Positions 24,615 through 33,329 of a stretch of 64,000 nucleotides of DNA are shown here, in pieces. The stretch spans positions 82,804 through 146,803 of the forward strand of contig NZ_JH414506.1 of NCBI RefSeq assembly GCF_000238075.1, read 5' to 3'. A model generated the notes under the pieces. The model did no database searches and had not been told where the DNA came from. It saw only the letters and a program-made list of their open reading frames with translations. Each line of letters begins with the position of its first letter. The stretch's first letter is position 1. This DNA is from Oribacterium asaccharolyticum ACB7 (GTDB lineage: Bacteria; Bacillota; Clostridia; Lachnospirales; Lachnospiraceae). Position numbers and translations under genes: made by a program.

Positions 24615-25719
24615 GTTCTTCCATAAAGGCTTCTTTATTCTCAATCGCGGTGGTCTTCGGTCTTCCGAGGTCCTCCCTGGAAAAGACGGAGCAAGCGACC
24701 TCAATAAAAATCGGGCCGGTCTCCTTTCCGCTCTCGGAAAGGGCATTTTCCAAAGCGGCCTTCTCCTTTGCCAGATAAACCTTCCGATAGCCTACCGCTT
24801 TCGCAAGCTCTCGATAATGGACTGTCTTCGATACGGTGGGCTGCCCTCCTACCGTCTCATGTGCTTCATTATTAAAGAGGATATGGACAAAATTCTTCGG
24901 ACTTACGGAACCGATGGTCGCCATGGCTCCCATATGCATGAGTGCCGCACCGTCTCCGTCCAAACAGAAGATTCGCTTATCCTTCTTTTCTAAAGCAATC
25001 CCAAGTGCAATCGAACTGGCATGCCCCATAGAACCCACCGTCAGGAAATCCAATCCGTGCCCTTCTCCTTCGGCATCTCTGATTTCATAGACTTCCCGGC
25101 TGATCTTTCCCGTTGTGGAAACAATCGGATTCTGTCCGCTGTAACGAAGAACACAGCGAATCGCATCCTCTCTGCAGAAAGAATAGGAGTTCCTATAGGA
25201 ATAAGACTCCTCCTTCGTAAGAGCTCCCTTCTTAACTACAATAGCCGCCTGCCTTCCTTCCTCAAAAACGTCTTCAAACCGCTTGCAGGCCTCCTCCAGC
25301 TCTTCCTTTGTGCTCTCTTTCTCCAAAACAAAGTAGGGAATCCGCATCAAATCCAAAAAGGACAGGGTAATCTCCCCTTGAAAAACATGTTGCGGCTCAT
25401 CCTTTACCCCCGGTTCTCCGCGATAGCCGATGATGAGAAGCATGGGAATCGCATACACGGATTTAGCGCAAAGAGAAGCCAGAGGATTCATGGCATTTCC
25501 CTGCCCGCTGTTTTGCATATATACGGTGGGCACCTCTTTTGTCGCCAGAAAATGTCCTGCTGCAAGCCCCACGGCATTCCCTTCATTTGCCGCAATAATA
25601 TGCCGCTCGGAAATCCCGTAGCGCTCCATCAGACTGTCGCAGAGTGCCTTTAATTGGGAATCCGGTACACCGGTGAAAAAATCCGACGGAATCCGTTCCA
25701 AAAACTCTTCTACTTTCAT
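24610..25719 (-). CDS. Phosphonopyruvate decarboxylase
   Basis: It uses thiamine diphosphate to decarboxylate phosphonopyruvate to phosphonoacetaldehyde, the irreversible step that drives phosphonate synthesis. It has 369 residues, normal for the Ppd/AepY family. An N-terminal domain has FTGVPDSQLKALCD and AANEGNAVGLAAGH (catalytic Glu in the EGNA segment). The C-terminal half carries the thiamine-binding GDGAALMHMGAMA...NN motif. It is the last gene of the operon, 12 nt after the dehydrogenase gene. Fusion PEP mutase and reductase in the same operon complete the route. Confidence 0.95.
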   Translation of the reverse strand: MKVEEFLERIPSDFFTGVPDSQLKALCDSLMERYGISERHIIAANEGNAVGLAAGHFLATKEVPTVYMQNSGQGNAMNPLASLCAKSVYAIPMLLIIGYRGEPGVKDEPQHVFQGEITLSFLDLMRIPYFVLEKESTKEELEEACKRFEDVFEEGRQAAIVVKKGALTKEESYSYRNSYSFCREDAIRCVLRYSGQNPIVSTTGKISREVYEIRDAEGEGHGLDFLTVGSMGHASSIALGIALEKKDKRIFCLDGDGAALMHMGAMATIGSVSPKNFVHILFNNEAHETVGGQPTVSKTVHYRELAKAVGYRKVYLAKEKAALENALSESGKETGPIFIEVACSVFSREDLGRPKTTAIENKEAFMEEL

Positions 25720-25731
25720 CCTTCTTTTCTT

Positions 25732-26895
25732 CTATCCTTCCAACATAAGAATTCGCCTGTAAATCTGTTTTAATTCCTCCTCTGAAAGACTCATGGGGTG
25801 ATTCTGCAGCCGCTCCAAATTGACGGACTTGGCAAGAATCTCCACCGCCTCTTCCAAAGACTGCACATCCGGAGACTTCTCCCGCAAGCGCTCTTCATAA
25901 AAACTCTTCTCCTTCGGCAGAACATCCACCTTCTCTAAAAAAGCCTTGTAACGCTTTGCCCCTTCTTGTGCGGTCTTTACCCCAAAGCAATGAGCCAGGT
26001 AAACAAGCTTCTCCGGGTCATGAACTCTCTCTTCGTTTTCCGTGAGCAAGGGATAGAGTTCCTTATTTACTATTGCTGTAGCCAAGCCGTGCGGAAGCGA
26101 AAACAGACTTCCCAGTTTATAAGAAAGTGCATGCCCTCCCGTCGTTTTCGTAATGGCAATCGCCTTTCCTGCAAGCGTTGCCGCATCGGAAATCGGATTC
26201 CATGACCGAGGATCATTTTCCAGATAAGCATCGGCATGACGAAGAATCCCATCTATCGCTTCCTTCCCGTAATAGAGGTTGTCTCCCTCACTCGCCCTGG
26301 ACCAAATCGATTCCATGGCATGACTTAGGGCATCCAGTAAGGTTACCTTCTTCTGATAAAGCGGTAAGAATTCCAGGCTCCTTGCATCTTCTACGCGAAT
26401 CAGAGGGTATATGCTTTCGTCCTCTATCGAAAGCTTCTCCCCGCCCTTGTACAAAACGGAAAAGGGGGTACATTCCGATCCGGTTCCCGCCGTAGTCGGA
26501 ATTGCGAGCAAAGGAATGCCGTTATCCTTCCAGGGTTTTAGAAGAAGCTCCTCTTCCTCCAAGGAAGAAAAAAGCTTTATCGCCTTTGCCGTATCCATCG
26601 CGGAGCCGCCTCCCACCGCAAAAATCACATCGGGCGAAAAACTCCGAAAGACTTTACTGCCCGCTACCGCCTCCGAGAACTCGGGATTGACCGAAAAGGC
26701 GGAAAAGCGCTCCACGGTGAGGGACAGCTCCTGTTCCAACTCCGCAAATTCTTTTCCTATAGCCAGACCGGAGAAGGATTTTCCCGCTACAAGGAAAATC
26801 TTTTTCCAGGCATTTCTGCGAATAAAATCCCCCAGTTCTCTTTTAACATTCCCTTTTCCGAGGACTATTTGTGCCTCAATGACATCCTTTCTCAT
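25732..26895 (-). CDS. Iron-containing alcohol dehydrogenase, probable phosphonoacetaldehyde reductase
   Basis: A 387-residue group III (Fe-type) dehydrogenase with the nucleotide motif GGGSAMDTAKAIK, PTTAGTGSECTPFSV, and metal-binding His residues in DALSHAMESIWS and SLPHGLATA. Sequence alone gives only the family. The substrate is inferred from its place between PEP mutase and phosphonopyruvate decarboxylase genes, where such enzymes (PhpC/FomC type) reduce phosphonoacetaldehyde to 2-hydroxyethylphosphonate. No aminotransferase is present, which argues against 2-aminoethylphosphonate as the product. A 185-nt gap separates it from the PEP mutase fusion gene. Confidence 0.85.
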   Translation of the reverse strand: MRKDVIEAQIVLGKGNVKRELGDFIRRNAWKKIFLVAGKSFSGLAIGKEFAELEQELSLTVERFSAFSVNPEFSEAVAGSKVFRSFSPDVIFAVGGGSAMDTAKAIKLFSSLEEEELLLKPWKDNGIPLLAIPTTAGTGSECTPFSVLYKGGEKLSIEDESIYPLIRVEDARSLEFLPLYQKKVTLLDALSHAMESIWSRASEGDNLYYGKEAIDGILRHADAYLENDPRSWNPISDAATLAGKAIAITKTTGGHALSYKLGSLFSLPHGLATAIVNKELYPLLTENEERVHDPEKLVYLAHCFGVKTAQEGAKRYKAFLEKVDVLPKEKSFYEERLREKSPDVQSLEEAVEILAKSVNLERLQNHPMSLSEEELKQIYRRILMLEG

Positions 26896-27080
26896 ATCTA
26901 CCCCTACTCTCCTACGTTTTATCTTTTAAAGCTTGGATTGTAAATCTTCTTTGCCGTTTCAATCGATCATAAAGATAAAATTTCCGCTATATTCTACTGC
27001 AAAGTATCGGAAGGGAAAATATGTTTTTTTCCGATTTACCACAAAAAATCTTCAAAAGCAAAAATCATCCCGATTTCTTT

Positions 27081-29111
27081 TTAGTCCTCTTCCGGAATCA
27101 AGCGGATAATCTCTTTAAAGGGCATGAGAAAACTGTCACATTCTTCCGCTCTCTCATTTTGAAGAATGGTCTCCGCGGCATTCTGAATGGCCGGTACGGT
27201 GGCACGCATAAGTTGGTTGGCATAAATCACGACATTCACGCCCCTTTTCTTAAACTCCTCTTCTTTTACACTGTTAAAGCTGGTCGGGACTACCACAATA
27301 TAGGTTTCCGAATCCTCTTTTCGGAAACGCTCCACAAAGGTAAAGATTTCCTCCGGACTCTTCTTCCTGCTGTGAATCATAATGGCATCCGCGCCTGCCT
27401 TTACAAAGGCAAAGGCTCTTTCCAAAGCGTCCTCCATTCCTCTTTCCAGAATCAGGCTCTCGATTCTCGCACAAATCATAAATTCTTTTGTCCGTTGTGC
27501 CTTCTTTCCGGCACGAATCTTTTCGGAAAAACTCTCTATGCTGTCCTGAGTCTGCTCCACTTCGGTTCCGAAGAGGGAATTTTTCTTCAGTCCCGTCTTA
27601 TCCTCGATAATGACCATGGAAACACCGAGACGCTCCAAGCTGCGTACCGTGTAGACAAAATGCTCTTTGATACCGCCCGTATCTCCGTCAAAGATAATGG
27701 GTTTGGTTGTAACCTCGGTAATGTCTTCAATGGTTCTGAAACGGGAGCTCATATCCACAAGCTCTATATCCGGTTTTCCTTTTGCCGTAGAATCGCAAAG
27801 AGAACTGATCCACATCGCATCGAACTGATGAGCCCCGCCATCCTTATAGACCTTGGTGTTCTCCACAATCAGCCCGGTTAAGCCGTCATGGGCTTCCATC
27901 GCATTGACAAAGCCTTTTACCTTCAATTCCTTTCTTAATCGCCCTCTTCTAAAATCCGGCATTGCCAAATCCGCGCGGGTCCGCTTTTCCAGGTCCCGAT
28001 ATTTTTCATTATTGTTATACGGCAGTTCTACAAGTTTCCCGCCATAGCCTGCCAAAATGCTACAAACTTCTTCCCGAATCGGCTTCTGAAATCCGCTTTG
28101 CCAGTCGTCTCCATGCACCACAAAATCCGGTTTATATTTTTCCAAGTTTTCCCGGTAGGAAAGACTGTTTTGCTCGACCACTCTTTCCACTCCGGCAATA
28201 TTTTCAAACATGGCCTTCCTCTCCGAGAAAGGCAGCAGGGGAAAACGCTTGTAGGAGGATACCACCTCATCACTCAGGACTCCCACTATCAGTCTTCCCA
28301 GTCTCTTCGCCTTTTTTATCAGGGTGAAATGACCGTTATGCAAGATATCCGTTGAAAAGCTGAGATAAACCGTCTTCTTTTTAATGGCACGAAGCAGGAG
28401 GGAAACCACTGTCAAATCCTCTGGATTGTCCACCTCCTGGCAAAGCTTCTCTTCCGCATCATAAAGGCGAAGCGAAAACTGAGAAAGCACGGTATTTAAA
28501 GCTTCTTCCGCATACAGCTTCTTCCAATTCGTTTCTCCCTCATCCTCTCTCTCACAAAATGCGCAGATTGCGGAGAGCCAAAGTCCCCAGTCCTCCTTCT
28601 TAAGCTTATAGAGCGGCTGTGCACTGAAGGCATGCTCAAAAAAGGAAACGCCCACCCTCGTAATTTTTCCGTCCAAGACTTCCGCCTTAAAGTCCTTCTC
28701 CGGAAGCTCCTTTGTTGTACTCCCTGCCATAAGGGAGCCTTCTTGCTCCATGAAATCGAAGAAAACATCATTTTCCACAACGAGATCTCCGTGCATTAAG
28801 AGCAGGTCCGTATCTTTCAGGACTTCCCGAGCCAAGTAAATGGAATAGATATAATTTGTTTCCGCAAAAAGAGGATTCCGCACAAAACTGTATTCCAAAT
28901 CAAGGCCAAGGCTCTCCACATAGTGAATCAGCTTGTCCTCAAAGGGGCCTGTCGTAATCACGACCTCTTTTATTCCATAGTCCTCAATCTGCCGAAGCTG
29001 TCGGCTCAGTATAGTCTCCATGCTGGCAATTTCCGTCATACACTTGGGATGATTCTTCGTTAAATCTCCCATTCGACTTCCCTTCCCGGAATTTAAAATC
29101 AGTGCTTTCAT
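27081..29111 (-). CDS. Three-domain fusion: nucleotidyltransferase, cytidylyltransferase and PEP mutase
   Basis: The 676-residue protein joins three enzymes. Residues 1-240 form a LicC/MobA-like nucleotidyltransferase (LNSGKGSRMG at 7-16, NHPKCM). Residues about 245-380 form a TagD-type cytidylyltransferase with HNGH at 258-261 and SERKAMFENI. Residues about 390-676 form a phosphoenolpyruvate mutase with EAHDGLTG, FDGDTGG (474-480) and the diagnostic EDKTGLKKNS (503-512). The mutase makes phosphonopyruvate. The cytidylyltransferase may activate the final phosphonate as a CMP derivative, as in the two-domain Fom1 of Streptomyces, supplying the LicD-type transferases encoded upstream. The role of the N-terminal domain is open. 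Confidence 0.92.
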   Translation of the reverse strand: MKALILNSGKGSRMGDLTKNHPKCMTEIASMETILSRQLRQIEDYGIKEVVITTGPFEDKLIHYVESLGLDLEYSFVRNPLFAETNYIYSIYLAREVLKDTDLLLMHGDLVVENDVFFDFMEQEGSLMAGSTTKELPEKDFKAEVLDGKITRVGVSFFEHAFSAQPLYKLKKEDWGLWLSAICAFCEREDEGETNWKKLYAEEALNTVLSQFSLRLYDAEEKLCQEVDNPEDLTVVSLLLRAIKKKTVYLSFSTDILHNGHFTLIKKAKRLGRLIVGVLSDEVVSSYKRFPLLPFSERKAMFENIAGVERVVEQNSLSYRENLEKYKPDFVVHGDDWQSGFQKPIREEVCSILAGYGGKLVELPYNNNEKYRDLEKRTRADLAMPDFRRGRLRKELKVKGFVNAMEAHDGLTGLIVENTKVYKDGGAHQFDAMWISSLCDSTAKGKPDIELVDMSSRFRTIEDITEVTTKPIIFDGDTGGIKEHFVYTVRSLERLGVSMVIIEDKTGLKKNSLFGTEVEQTQDSIESFSEKIRAGKKAQRTKEFMICARIESLILERGMEDALERAFAFVKAGADAIMIHSRKKSPEEIFTFVERFRKEDSETYIVVVPTSFNSVKEEEFKKRGVNVVIYANQLMRATVPAIQNAAETILQNERAEECDSFLMPFKEIIRLIPEED

Positions 29112-29122
29112 ACTATGCTCTC

Positions 29123-31156
29123 CTATTCCTCTATTTCCCTATTTTTTTCATCCTGAAGCGCTATACGCTGAAAATAGGCATGAATCTTCTCTCCGGCAGT
29201 GCCGATATTTACCGCAATCTCCTTTATCTTACTATGGGAAAATGCCTTGTCAAAGGGACGGGGAAGCGGTTTATCCGAAAGAAAATCCTGCAAATTGTAA
29301 GCTACATTTTCCTGCAATCCATAGGAAAAATGCCTCCATGGCAGAAATCCGGAAATCAGTTCTTCCTCCTTAAAATTGCACTCTACCTTCCACTTCTTCA
29401 GTTCTTCTTCCGGAATATGATAAATAAGCTTTCCCTCTTTCTGTCCCGTCTCTTCGAGAACACGCAAGGTTTTTAAAGAAAACCGAATATCACAGGGATA
29501 GTTTTCCGCTTTGCAGAATATATACTCCCCTTCCCGATAGCTCTCATAAAATGCATCCGGCTCAATAAAGATATGTTCCAGTTCCACTTTTTGAGGAGCT
29601 TTTCCCTTCTCGAGCACAAGAAAATGTCCCCCGGCCCTGGGACAAAGTATCCAGCGACCATGCTCAAAGTAGGCTTCTCTGTACTCATCTCCGGGGATTT
29701 TCTCTTCTTCTGACAGGAGTCCCCAGTCGGCTAAATCCAGCTTATCCAGAAAAAGAGTCTTCCCCTCTATCTTGCCTTTTAGTAGGAATCTCCCTTCAAA
29801 TACCAGAGCTTCTTCTCCCTCCTGAGGATGTATTCCGGCAAAACGAAGCAGGAAATATTGCAAAAGCGGCCACAACTTTTCATTCCGCTCCTTATTTTCT
29901 GAAGAAAGGGCATAATCCAGCATCACTAGCGGTTTCTCCGCAACATTAAAAAGAGAGGTGATTGAAGTTCCCCAATCGCCAATATAGAGGGCGGACAAGG
30001 CTATCGCCCTATCCAGTTCCGCCGAATCATCGTAAATTCCTATTTTTTCCGTAATAAACTTCTCCTTTAACTGTTGAAAACGAGGCAAAAATTCCCTCTT
30101 CATAGTCAGGAAAGTATTCTCCAGTAGTGGATGAGGACGCCACAAAAGACAATATTTAGGATGGTCTTTAAAAAGCCGAAAAAGTTCTTCCATCTTACGC
30201 AGAAATCCGTCGGGATTCTCCAGCATACAGATCAAACTCGTATTGTAATAGTATAAGCTTCTTCCTTTCGCAATTTCCTGCCACGCAGGCGGAAGCTCTA
30301 TTTTCTTCGTTTTAAGCCCTGCTGCCGCATCAAACTTCGGATTGCCAAGCACTACGCATTTTCCCGTTACTTCAGAGGGAAGGCAGTTTTTATGTACCTC
30401 ATTTTGTCCAACAATGTAATCCACATAAGGAAAGGCCGGAAGGAAATTTCTCCACAGGTTCGACGCAGTCGTCGTTGTAAAATAAGGGACATAAACCAGA
30501 TTTTCGGTATACTTCTTTAAATTGAAAGAGTAGTAGCGCGGGTGTACGGAAGTGACTAAATTTGCGTCATCATAGGGATTGTGGATATAGATCAGGTCCG
30601 GTTGTTCCTCCTCTATCGAAAAGTCTTCCGTGATAAGCGGAATATGTGCCGGAAATTTCTCCCTCTCATTCTGCGCTTCGCCGAAACTTCCTTCTTCCGC
30701 TCTTTCAAAATAGCTAATCGGCATAACCAGCGCTTCGCAGGATGGATCCTTTCTTGCCGCAAGATAAATAGACTCCATGCTGTCCCACATGGAAGCTTTA
30801 TAGGGTAAGAATAGAATCAGACTGTGGACTGCTGTCTTCTCTATCCCATCCCTGATCTGAAAATAGACGGATTCCGCCTTTTGCAAAAAATCCATTCCCG
30901 ATTCCGCTATCGAGAGCGCCTGATAAGTACGAAAGAGAGCTTCCTGATACTGTAAAAAAAGAGCCGTAAGCCCATCGGCCTCTGCCAAATTCGCCCGCAC
31001 TTCCCCTTCTATTTTCTCCATTCCCTCCTGGCACAGCACAAGAAGAGAGGTCGCTTCTTTTTCTCTTCCCTCTGTAATAAAGCTTCGCAGTGTAGAATGT
31101 GCTTCCTCATAAGACTGTAATAACGAGAGAAGCTGCTCTTTTTTTCTCTTTCGCAT
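29123..31156 (-). CDS. CDP-glycerol glycerophosphotransferase-like protein (GT-B), copy 1
   Basis: A 677-residue paralogue of the gene at 39496-41649. Its helical N terminus (about 1-110) is related to the middle of the LicD fusions. Next is the half-domain shared with all of them (KASMWDSMES, IHNPYDD, then YYSFNLKKYTENLVYVPYF), then the second GT-B half with the glycerophosphotransferase-type LLWRPHPLLEN and GDWGTS motifs. A C-terminal extension of about 200 residues contains ISGFLPWRHFSYGLQE. It probably transfers a phospho-polyol or other phospho-group from a CDP/CMP donor. No membrane segment is seen. It starts 11 nt before the PEP mutase fusion gene in the transcript. Confidence 0.82.
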   Translation of the reverse strand: MRKRKKEQLLSLLQSYEEAHSTLRSFITEGREKEATSLLVLCQEGMEKIEGEVRANLAEADGLTALFLQYQEALFRTYQALSIAESGMDFLQKAESVYFQIRDGIEKTAVHSLILFLPYKASMWDSMESIYLAARKDPSCEALVMPISYFERAEEGSFGEAQNEREKFPAHIPLITEDFSIEEEQPDLIYIHNPYDDANLVTSVHPRYYSFNLKKYTENLVYVPYFTTTTASNLWRNFLPAFPYVDYIVGQNEVHKNCLPSEVTGKCVVLGNPKFDAAAGLKTKKIELPPAWQEIAKGRSLYYYNTSLICMLENPDGFLRKMEELFRLFKDHPKYCLLWRPHPLLENTFLTMKREFLPRFQQLKEKFITEKIGIYDDSAELDRAIALSALYIGDWGTSITSLFNVAEKPLVMLDYALSSENKERNEKLWPLLQYFLLRFAGIHPQEGEEALVFEGRFLLKGKIEGKTLFLDKLDLADWGLLSEEEKIPGDEYREAYFEHGRWILCPRAGGHFLVLEKGKAPQKVELEHIFIEPDAFYESYREGEYIFCKAENYPCDIRFSLKTLRVLEETGQKEGKLIYHIPEEELKKWKVECNFKEEELISGFLPWRHFSYGLQENVAYNLQDFLSDKPLPRPFDKAFSHSKIKEIAVNIGTAGEKIHAYFQRIALQDEKNREIEE

Positions 31157-31245
31157 ATCGTTCCGTCCTCATTTTTCTCCCCCTACGGGGCTTTCTCTAT
31201 ACAAATTTTACCCGAAAAATCCGGCTGCAAAATGAAACTACCACT

Positions 31246-33315
31246 CTATTTCTTTTCAAAAAGAATCTGTTTCAATGATTCTACCACTTCCTTCGTTCCC
31301 TGCCCCTCTTTCTCTCCAAGAAGACAGGAGCCTGCGCCGAAAATCTTCTGTTGCATCATTTGCATCAGCTCCTCTGTGCTTTTTTCCTTAAGACAGGCTT
31401 CTTTCGAGGCAGGATGCTCCTCTTTTTGCTCCATCTCCTTTTCCAAAAATCGAGAAATCTTTTCGAGATAAGCTGCTCGCATTCCTTCCGACTGCACTAT
31501 GGTGTAATCAGCATGGAATATCCCGGGAACGGTCACATAGTAACGCATATTGTAGAAGGCTTTTCCGTCTTCTTCTGCTTGAGGGTCAATTTCGTCCGTC
31601 ACAAACCAGGGAATGTAGACTAATTTATTCGTATATTGCTTTAATTTTTCACTATAGAAAAAAGGATCCACACTCCAAACCGGATTAAAGGCATCATAAG
31701 GAGAATTCATGACAATGCAGTCCGGCAGTTCCGCCAAAAAATTATAGCTTCTATAATCTGTAATCGGGTATTCTTTCGGAAAATTCTCCCCTTCATAATG
31801 CATCTCCGAAAGACTTCCGTCTCCCATTCGGTCAAAGTAAGGAATTGGCATCAGCTTCACTTCCATATCTTCTCGCTCCCGCAAAGCATCGATGAGTGGA
31901 CGAATACTTGCAAAATGCTTTGCACTGTGCGGAAGAAAAACAACCTGTCTTCGCATTTCTTTTTCCAGAGTCGCACGCAAGTTCTGTAGAAGCGCTCTAA
32001 GTCCTTCCAACTGTTCTTTACTATTTTCTACAATGGTAGATTGCTTTAGATTCTTTTCCGATTGTTCTATCTTCTCTTCCAGCTCGTTCTCTTTTTCTTC
32101 CGAGGTGTCCCAATAGGCAAGCACTTCCGTTAAGGAAGAGTGCAGTTGAAAGAGTGCTTCACAGAAGCTTTCCAAGAGGTGGACACTTTCCGTCCCCTCA
32201 CCCTTCCTTTCCTCTATAGCGTTTCCGAGCATTACGGCACGCTCCTGGAGAAACGGAAGCGCGGAAAGAACTGCCTCATATTTCCTTTCAGAAAACACTT
32301 TCTCGAGTTCCTCTTCCTTAAGCACAAAGGAATCCAGAAACTGCATGGCAATATCCCGGAAGTTCTCTACGCGCGGTCTTTCCAGATCTTTCTCCTGAAA
32401 AGTATAGTCAAAGAACCACTTATCCTGTAAATCTTTTCGAAGTCTTTCCTCGTACTTCTTAAAATAAGGATAGTTATGCTCTCCGCCGGCCTTCGCGGGA
32501 ACCCGGTACTCTCCATAAATCACTCTTAACACCGTATCATATTCTTCAGGTACAGGAAAAGAAGTTCCACAAAAAGGCAGCTCCTTTGTTCCCAGAAAAG
32601 CCTTCTTCGGAAAGCAGGTATTCGGATGATACAGCTGAAAGGGAAGATATGCCACTTCTTCTCCTTCTCCATTAAACTCTTGACAAATTTCGTGAAAAAC
32701 ACGGTATAGTTCCGGAAGAAGCTTTCCGCTCGTATTCAATTTTTTATGCAGTAGTTCCTCAATGGAAGCTAAGCCCTTCTGTAGCGCTTCCTCACTCTCT
32801 TTTCCTTTCTCCACTCTATCAATCAAATCAAATAAAGCATCCAACTTTTCTTTCCGCTGCGCTTCTTTCTCGGGGTCTTTTGCAAGGTCATCCAGTACAA
32901 AAACATCGACTCCAACCGGATACGGGAATTCACAAAATTCCTCCAGTACTTTCTCTCGAAACCGCATCTCTCCTACACCCACTACAGGAAGAAAGTCGCT
33001 ATAATCCGCCTCCTGATCTCCATAAAAAAAGGTCATTTCCGAAGGAAGTTCCTTACTAACCACCTCTTGAAACCTCGAAAAGGAATCCCTCAGCATAATG
33101 ATATCGATATCATCATCCCAGGGAATAAAGTTTCCTTCCCGCACAGCGCCTAGCAAAGTTCCGGCACTGATATGATACGTTATGGCATATTTTTTACAGA
33201 TTCGATCAATCTCGGTTAAAACTCTATACTCTGCACCCCATGCTCTCTTCATCATGCCGGGGATATAGAATCCGTCCCGCACTTCATCATAAAAAAAATC
33301 TGCTGCCAAGTTCAT
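31246..33315 (-). CDS. LicD/half-glycerophosphotransferase fusion protein A
   Basis: A 689-residue protein. The LicD domain (about 1-330) has GTLLGAVR (52-59) and FIPWDDDIDI (63-72); LicD enzymes transfer phosphocholine or related phospho-groups from CDP donors. A helical segment (about 330-455) includes a KGEGTESVHLLESFCEAL run. The C-terminal part (456-689) corresponds to only the N-terminal half of the GT-B proteins, with RQVVFLPHSAKHF, MNSPYDAFNP and YIPWFVTDEID, and ends in GAGSCLLGEKEGQ. It is the last of seven tandem copies. Its C-terminal half is nearly identical to copies C and D. Confidence 0.85.
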   Translation of the reverse strand: MNLAADFFYDEVRDGFYIPGMMKRAWGAEYRVLTEIDRICKKYAITYHISAGTLLGAVREGNFIPWDDDIDIIMLRDSFSRFQEVVSKELPSEMTFFYGDQEADYSDFLPVVGVGEMRFREKVLEEFCEFPYPVGVDVFVLDDLAKDPEKEAQRKEKLDALFDLIDRVEKGKESEEALQKGLASIEELLHKKLNTSGKLLPELYRVFHEICQEFNGEGEEVAYLPFQLYHPNTCFPKKAFLGTKELPFCGTSFPVPEEYDTVLRVIYGEYRVPAKAGGEHNYPYFKKYEERLRKDLQDKWFFDYTFQEKDLERPRVENFRDIAMQFLDSFVLKEEELEKVFSERKYEAVLSALPFLQERAVMLGNAIEERKGEGTESVHLLESFCEALFQLHSSLTEVLAYWDTSEEKENELEEKIEQSEKNLKQSTIVENSKEQLEGLRALLQNLRATLEKEMRRQVVFLPHSAKHFASIRPLIDALREREDMEVKLMPIPYFDRMGDGSLSEMHYEGENFPKEYPITDYRSYNFLAELPDCIVMNSPYDAFNPVWSVDPFFYSEKLKQYTNKLVYIPWFVTDEIDPQAEEDGKAFYNMRYYVTVPGIFHADYTIVQSEGMRAAYLEKISRFLEKEMEQKEEHPASKEACLKEKSTEELMQMMQQKIFGAGSCLLGEKEGQGTKEVVESLKQILFEKK

Positions 33316-33329
33316 AAACTATTCCCTCT

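Noticed and set aside
26896..27080. Possible promoter TTGAAA/TACAAT and hairpin between the dehydrogenase and PEP mutase genes
   Set aside because: The spacer is only 14 nt and the hairpin has no clear T run. The evidence is too weak to claim a separate transcription unit.
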